Shown piece by piece: positions 59,903 to 64,000 of a DNA stretch of 64,000 bases. The notes beneath the pieces are model-generated. The model did no database searches and had not been told where the DNA came from. It worked only from the letters and a program-made list of their open reading frames with translations. This stretch comes from Helicobacter pylori_CU (lineage in GTDB: Bacteria > Campylobacterota > Campylobacteria > Campylobacterales > Helicobacteraceae), in contig NC_017733.1 in assembly GCF_000259235.1 (NCBI RefSeq), forward strand, positions 62,001 to 126,000, written 5' to 3'. The position numbers and the translations under genes were made by a program. How positions within the stretch are numbered: the first letter of the stretch is position 1; the number at the start of each line of letters is the position of its first letter.

Positions 59903-62341
59903 TCAATGCGCAGTTAAGCCATGGTCTTTCAATTCTTTTTCTAACTTGGCTACGGCGTTCCAAGTGGGGATCACGCTATCAGGGTTTAAAGAAATGGAAG
60001 TGATGCCCTCTTTGACTAAAAACTCTGTCACTTCAGGGTAATCGCTTGGGGCTTGCCCGCAAATCCCGCAATATTTGTTGTGCCTTTTGCAAGCTTCAAT
60101 CGCTTTTTTAAACATTTTTAGCATCGCTTCATTCCTTTCATCAAAGACATGGCTGACTAACTCGCTGTCTCTATCCACGCCTAAAGTGAGTTGGGTTAAA
60201 TCGTTTGATCCAATAGAAAAGCCATCAAACAAGCTTAAGAAATCATCAGCTAAAATGACATTCACCGGCAATTCACACATGATATAAATTTCAAGCCCGT
60301 TTTTACCGGACTCTAAATTGTTTTTTCTTAAGATTTCTAGGACTTTTTTACCCTCTTCAATGGTGCGCAAAAAAGGGATCATCACTTTCATGTTCGTCAA
60401 GCCCATTTCTTCTCTCACTAACGCTAAGGCTTCACACTCCCATGAAAACGCTTCATTATAGCTTTCTGAATAATACCGACTAGCCCCTCTATAGCCAAGC
60501 ATGGGGTTTTCTTCATTAGGCTCATAGCTAGAGCCGCCAAGCATGCGCATGTATTCATTGGATTTGAAATCGCTCGTCCTTACAATGACAGGTTTAGGGT
60601 AAAACGCCGCGCTGATCATGCCAATGCCTTCAGCGATTTTTTTCACAAAAAAATCTTTAGGGTTAGCATAGCCTGCCATGAGGTTTTCAATTTCATTTTT
60701 TTCTTTCACGCTTTTTTTGTGGTGCAAATCCACTAAAGCTAAGGGGTGGGCTTTGATTTGATTTAAAATAATCATTTCCATTCTGGCCAGCCCTACGCCG
60801 TGATTAGGGAGCTGAGAAAAGCTAAAGGCTTTTTCAGGGTTTCCAATATTGATGTAAATTTTTGTTTGAGTTTCTTGCATGTTAGAAAGCTCCACCCTTT
60901 CAATTTCATGCTCATAAATGCCTGCATACACATAGCCCTCTTCACCCTCAGCGCAAGAAACCGTGATTTCCATGCCGGTATAAAGGCTATCAGTCGCCCC
61001 GCTCACCCCAACAATGGCTGGCACGCCAATTTCTCTAGCCACAATCGCCGCATGGCAAGTGCGCCCCCCACGATTGGTGATAACCGCGCTCGCTTTTTTC
61101 ATGCAAGGCTCCCAATCTGGGTCGGTATTATCCGTAACTAAAATTTCGCCCTCTTTAAAAGAATTCATATGCTCCAAATCATTGATGATACGCACTTTTC
61201 CTGATCCGATCTTACTCCCAATCGCTCTGCCTTGTAAGATAATTTCTTTTTTTTCGTTAGGGTTTTTGAATTTGAATTTTTCAAAGACTTGATTTTCTTC
61301 TTTACTTTTTTGGCTTTGAACGGTTTCTGGGCGCGCTTGAACGATAAAAATTTCCCCGCTATCGCCATCTTTAGCCCATTCTATATCCATGGGGCGGTAT
61401 TGTTTGGCTTCTTTAGAGTAATGTTTTTCAATTTCAACGGCGTATTTGGCTAAAATCAGCACGTCTTCATCGCTCAATGAAAAGGATTGCCATTCTTTTT
61501 TGGTGGTTTTAATGTTTCTAGTAGGGTGTTCGCTACCTCTTGGGGCATAGACCATTTTTTGCGTTTTATTGCCGAGCTGCCGTTTGATAATGGGGCGTTT
61601 GTTTTGCTCTAAAGTGGGCTTAAACACATAAAATTCATCAGGGTTTATGGTGCCGCCCACCACATTTTCGCCTAACCCCCACGCTGAAGTGATAAACACC
61701 GCGTCTTTAAAACCGGTTTCAGTGTCAATAGAAAACATCACGCCCGCGCTGCCTTTATCCGCTCGCACCATTTTTTGCACCCCCACGCTGAGTGCGACTT
61801 TTAAATGATCAAACCCACGACTCGCTCTATAACTAATCGCTCTATCGGTAAAAAGCGACGCTAAACAGGATTTGATATAGTGGATCAATTCGGTTTTACC
61901 CTTAATGTTTAAATAAGTGTCTTGTTGCCCGGCAAAAGAAGCGTCCGGCAAATCTTCTGCAGTAGCGGAACTCCTTACCGCCACATCGGCTTCTTTCATG
62001 TTGTATTGCTGGCTTAAAATCTCATAAGCTTGAAAAATCTCATCTCTCAAATCGCTAGGAAAGGGCGTGCCAAAAATAAGCTCTCTGATTTGTTTGGAGC
62101 GGATTTTTAATACATCAATTTCGGTGGCATCAACATTTTCTAAAAGCTCTATGATTTTTTGCTTAGCCCCCCCTTGCTCTAAAAGATACCAATACGCTTC
62201 GCTGGTGATCGCAAAGCCATCAGGCACTTTAATCCCAATTGGCACTAATTCTTGAAACATCTCGCCAATGCTAGCGTTCTTGCCCCCAACCAGATTCACG
62301 TTCTTATTGTTCAACTCTTTGAAAAACTTGATATATCGCAC
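59903..62341 (-). CDS. ppsA: Phosphoenolpyruvate synthase
   Basis: PpsA makes PEP from pyruvate and ATP for gluconeogenesis. The 812-residue protein has the N-terminal ATP-binding domain (VGGKNASIGEMF, RSSATAEDLPDASFAGQQDT), the swivelling phosphohistidine domain NRGGRTCHAAIVAREIGVPA near residue 420, and the C-terminal PEP/pyruvate TIM barrel (GIGMISAAFYP, GSNDLTQLTLGVDRDS, CGICGQAPSDYPE with catalytic Cys). Full length. HP0121 by position. Confidence 0.97.
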   Translation of the reverse strand: MRYIKFFKELNNKNVNLVGGKNASIGEMFQELVPIGIKVPDGFAITSEAYWYLLEQGGAKQKIIELLENVDATEIDVLKIRSKQIRELIFGTPFPSDLRDEIFQAYEILSQQYNMKEADVAVRSSATAEDLPDASFAGQQDTYLNIKGKTELIHYIKSCLASLFTDRAISYRASRGFDHLKVALSVGVQKMVRADKGSAGVMFSIDTETGFKDAVFITSAWGLGENVVGGTINPDEFYVFKPTLEQNKRPIIKRQLGNKTQKMVYAPRGSEHPTRNIKTTKKEWQSFSLSDEDVLILAKYAVEIEKHYSKEAKQYRPMDIEWAKDGDSGEIFIVQARPETVQSQKSKEENQVFEKFKFKNPNEKKEIILQGRAIGSKIGSGKVRIINDLEHMNSFKEGEILVTDNTDPDWEPCMKKASAVITNRGGRTCHAAIVAREIGVPAIVGVSGATDSLYTGMEITVSCAEGEEGYVYAGIYEHEIERVELSNMQETQTKIYINIGNPEKAFSFSQLPNHGVGLARMEMIILNQIKAHPLALVDLHHKKSVKEKNEIENLMAGYANPKDFFVKKIAEGIGMISAAFYPKPVIVRTSDFKSNEYMRMLGGSSYEPNEENPMLGYRGASRYYSESYNEAFSWECEALALVREEMGLTNMKVMIPFLRTIEEGKKVLEILRKNNLESGKNGLEIYIMCELPVNVILADDFLSLFDGFSIGSNDLTQLTLGVDRDSELVSHVFDERNEAMLKMFKKAIEACKRHNKYCGICGQAPSDYPEVTEFLVKEGITSISLNPDSVIPTWNAVAKLEKELKDHGLTAH

Positions 62342-62481
62342 AAAACTCCCTTAAAATGATCATTAAGTCTCTTAAAACATAAAATATAATAATGATAGCA
62401 TGATAGAGCTTTAGTTTGAGCTAGTTTGTATTCTAAGCTTTTTAATAAGGGGTGTATTCTTTTTGGTTTATGATTTTATTG

Positions 62482-62487
62482 TATAAT
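62482..62487 (+). promoter_or_regulatory. -10 box upstream of the small lipoprotein and thrS
   Basis: TATAATGGG in AT-rich sequence 42 nt before the small lipoprotein TTG. It is the clearest -10 in the 62342-62528 gap and could also drive thrS. Confidence 0.6.
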
Positions 62488-62528
62488 GGGCGATTAGTTA
62501 GGTATTTTTGAATATAGGAAGGGTGGTT

Positions 62529-62660
62529 TTGTATAGGCGGTTGTTATTGAATTTGTTTTGTATGGTATTTTTACAAGCGTGTTTAAAGCCTATGAGCGAC
62601 CCTAAAGCTGAGAAAGTGGATTCGCAAGTGCAATGCGGGTTTGGATCAAAAGATTGCTGA
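62529..62660 (+). CDS. Small (43-residue) lipoprotein
   Basis: A short frame starting at TTG 62529 with AGGAAGGG a few bases upstream. It reads MYRRLLLNLFCMVFLQAC, a basic start, hydrophobic core and lipobox Leu-Gln-Ala-Cys with the lipid Cys at 18, then a 25-residue polar tail with two Cys (VQCGFGSKDC). A TATAAT box lies upstream, and thrS begins 39 nt downstream. The ribosome site, signal and promoter together support a real gene (HP0122 region) that simple length cut-offs miss. Confidence 0.6.
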   Translation: MYRRLLLNLFCMVFLQACLKPMSDPKAEKVDSQVQCGFGSKDC

Positions 62661-62699
62661 ATTTTAAGGTTTAAAGAAAGGAAACATAAGTTTTAAAGA

Positions 62700-64000
62700 A
62701 TGAGTGCGGAACTGATTGCCGTTTATAAAGACGAGCAAATAATAGATTTAGAGAGCGCGAAAGTCTTAGGGCTAAGCGATGGGATCAAAGCGTTAAAAGG
62801 GAGCGAGCCGATATATTTTGATGATTCGCCTTTGGCTTTAGAAGTGATCAGGCATTCATGCGCGCATTTGCTCGCGCAAAGCTTGAAAGCCCTTTATCCG
62901 GACGCGAAATTTTTTGTAGGCCCTGTGGTAGAAGAGGGGTTTTATTACGATTTTAAGACTTCTTCAAAAATCAGCGAAGAGGATTTGCCTAAAATTGAAG
63001 CGAAAATGAAAGAGTTTGCGAAGTTGAAACTCGCTATCACTAAAGAGGTTTTAACCAGAGAGCAAGCTTTGGAGCGTTTTAAGGGCGATGAATTAAAGCA
63101 TGCGGTGATGAGTAAAATCAGTGGCGATATATTTGGCGTGTACCAACAAGGCGAGTTTGAAGATTTGTGTAAGGGACCGCACCTCCCAAACACCCGTTTT
63201 TTAAACCATTTCAAGCTCACTAAACTGGCTGGGGCTTATTTGGGCGGCGATGAAAACAATGAAATGCTCATTAGAATCTATGGCATCGCTTTTGCCACCA
63301 AAGAGGGTTTAAAAGACTATCTTTTCCAAATAGAAGAAGCGAAAAAACGAGATCACAGAAAGCTAGGTGTGGAGCTAGGGCTTTTTAGTTTTGATGATGA
63401 GATAGGGGCGGGCTTACCTTTATGGCTGCCTAAAGGGGCAAGGCTTAGGAAGCGTATTGAAGATTTATTGAGTAAAGCGTTACTTTTAAGAGGCTATGAG
63501 CCGGTTAAAGGCCCTGAGATTTTAAAGAGCGATGTGTGGAAAATCAGTGGGCATTATGACAATTATAAAGAAAACATGTATTTCACCACGATTGATGAGC
63601 AAGAATACGGCATAAAGCCCATGAATTGCGTGGGGCATATTAAAGTCTATCAAAGCGCTTTACACAGCTATAGAGATTTGCCTTTAAGGTTTTATGAATA
63701 CGGCGTGGTGCATCGGCATGAAAAAAGCGGCGTGTTGCATGGGCTTTTAAGGGTTAGGGAATTTACCCAAGACGATGCGCATATTTTTTGCTCTTTTGAA
63801 CAGATCCAAAGCGAAGTGAGCGCGATTTTAGATTTTACGCACAAAATCATGCAAGCGTTTGATTTTAGCTATGAAATGGAATTATCCACTAGACCGGCTA
63901 AATCCATAGGCGATGATGAAGTTTGGGAAAAGGCCACTAGTGCTTTAAAAGAAGCCCTAAAAGAGCATCGCATTGATTATAAGATTGATGAGGGGGGAGG
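62700..64000 (+). CDS. thrS: Threonine-tRNA ligase (3' end outside window)
   Basis: The class II synthetase that charges tRNA-Thr. ATG 62700 opens a frame running to the window end (433 codons seen of about 612). The N-terminus has a short TGS-like domain, then the editing-domain zinc/His motif RHSCAHLLAQSLK near 50 and GPVVEEGFYYDF. Catalytic motif 2 is present (VHRHEKSGVLHGLLRVREFTQ) after GIKPMNCVGH, with motif 1 upstream. The end shows IDEGGG, before motif 3. infC is expected next but lies outside. Confidence 0.96.
   Translation, partial: MSAELIAVYKDEQIIDLESAKVLGLSDGIKALKGSEPIYFDDSPLALEVIRHSCAHLLAQSLKALYPDAKFFVGPVVEEGFYYDFKTSSKISEEDLPKIEAKMKEFAKLKLAITKEVLTREQALERFKGDELKHAVMSKISGDIFGVYQQGEFEDLCKGPHLPNTRFLNHFKLTKLAGAYLGGDENNEMLIRIYGIAFATKEGLKDYLFQIEEAKKRDHRKLGVELGLFSFDDEIGAGLPLWLPKGARLRKRIEDLLSKALLLRGYEPVKGPEILKSDVWKISGHYDNYKENMYFTTIDEQEYGIKPMNCVGHIKVYQSALHSYRDLPLRFYEYGVVHRHEKSGVLHGLLRVREFTQDDAHIFCSFEQIQSEVSAILDFTHKIMQAFDFSYEMELSTRPAKSIGDDEVWEKATSALKEALKEHRIDYKIDEGG

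Overview
The window is a stretch of Helicobacter pylori chromosome. The evidence is the urease cluster in the order ureA-ureB-ureI-ureE-ureF-ureG-ureH with a UreI acid-gated urea channel and a fused UreA, the flaB flagellin behind a sigma-54 promoter, three chemoreceptors of the TlpA/TlpB/TlpC type, a Hor-family outer membrane protein, a futC gene with a poly-C tract, and a sigma-80 type RpoD. Gene order follows the reference strain 26695 from about HP0063 to HP0123 (locus numbers are from memory). No rRNA, prophage, CRISPR array or intact insertion sequence was seen.

Region 1 (1-4163, plus strand) is the least ordinary part. It encodes a helical protein ending in an HNH/Endo VII-like nuclease segment, an overlapping SUKH (SMI1/KNR4) immunity-like protein, a small coiled-coil protein, and an FtsK/SpoIIIE (EssC-like) ATPase that is broken just after its Walker A motif. 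In H. pylori this locus lies beside the WXG100/ESAT-6-like protein HP0062, which falls outside the window. I read it as a decaying type VII secretion-like toxin-immunity locus.

Region 2 (4262-12707) holds the urease structural, channel and nickel-chaperone genes on the minus strand behind a NikR-type operator, then tRNA-Val, lspA, glmM and divergent rpsT. Region 3 (12831-27913) holds prfA, horA, a Tyr/Met/Asp-rich exported protein, tlpC, rpsI-rplM, mqo, an NlpC/P60 lipoprotein, rpoD, and mtnN-fabD. The gap 17085-17595 carries structured repeats that resemble IS605-family right ends.

Region 4 (28043-41764) holds tRNA-Ser, a DpnII-type (GATC) restriction-modification pair with a structured leader, the phase-off futC fucosyltransferase, a 2-hydroxyacid dehydrogenase, thrC, tlpA, queH, an overlooked Hor-like outer membrane protein, a glycosyltransferase, and tlpB with a 14-nt G-tract in its leader. 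Region 5 (41905-50683) holds a periplasmic nucleotidase, the cysK/mccA-mccB-luxS operon, a protein faintly like McrB N-termini, and hrcA-grpE-dnaK with a CIRCE-type operator.

Region 6 (50822-64000) holds an aldolase-like protein, a small internally duplicated protein, a Maf-type glycosyltransferase, flaB, topA, a radical SAM protein, a DUF874 protein with 21-bp tandem repeats, ppsA, a 43-residue lipoprotein and the 5' part of thrS. Functionally the window joins acid survival and nickel handling, taxis and motility, activated-methyl-cycle and cysteine metabolism (MtnN, LuxS, MccA, MccB), and surface variation through homopolymeric and tandem repeats.
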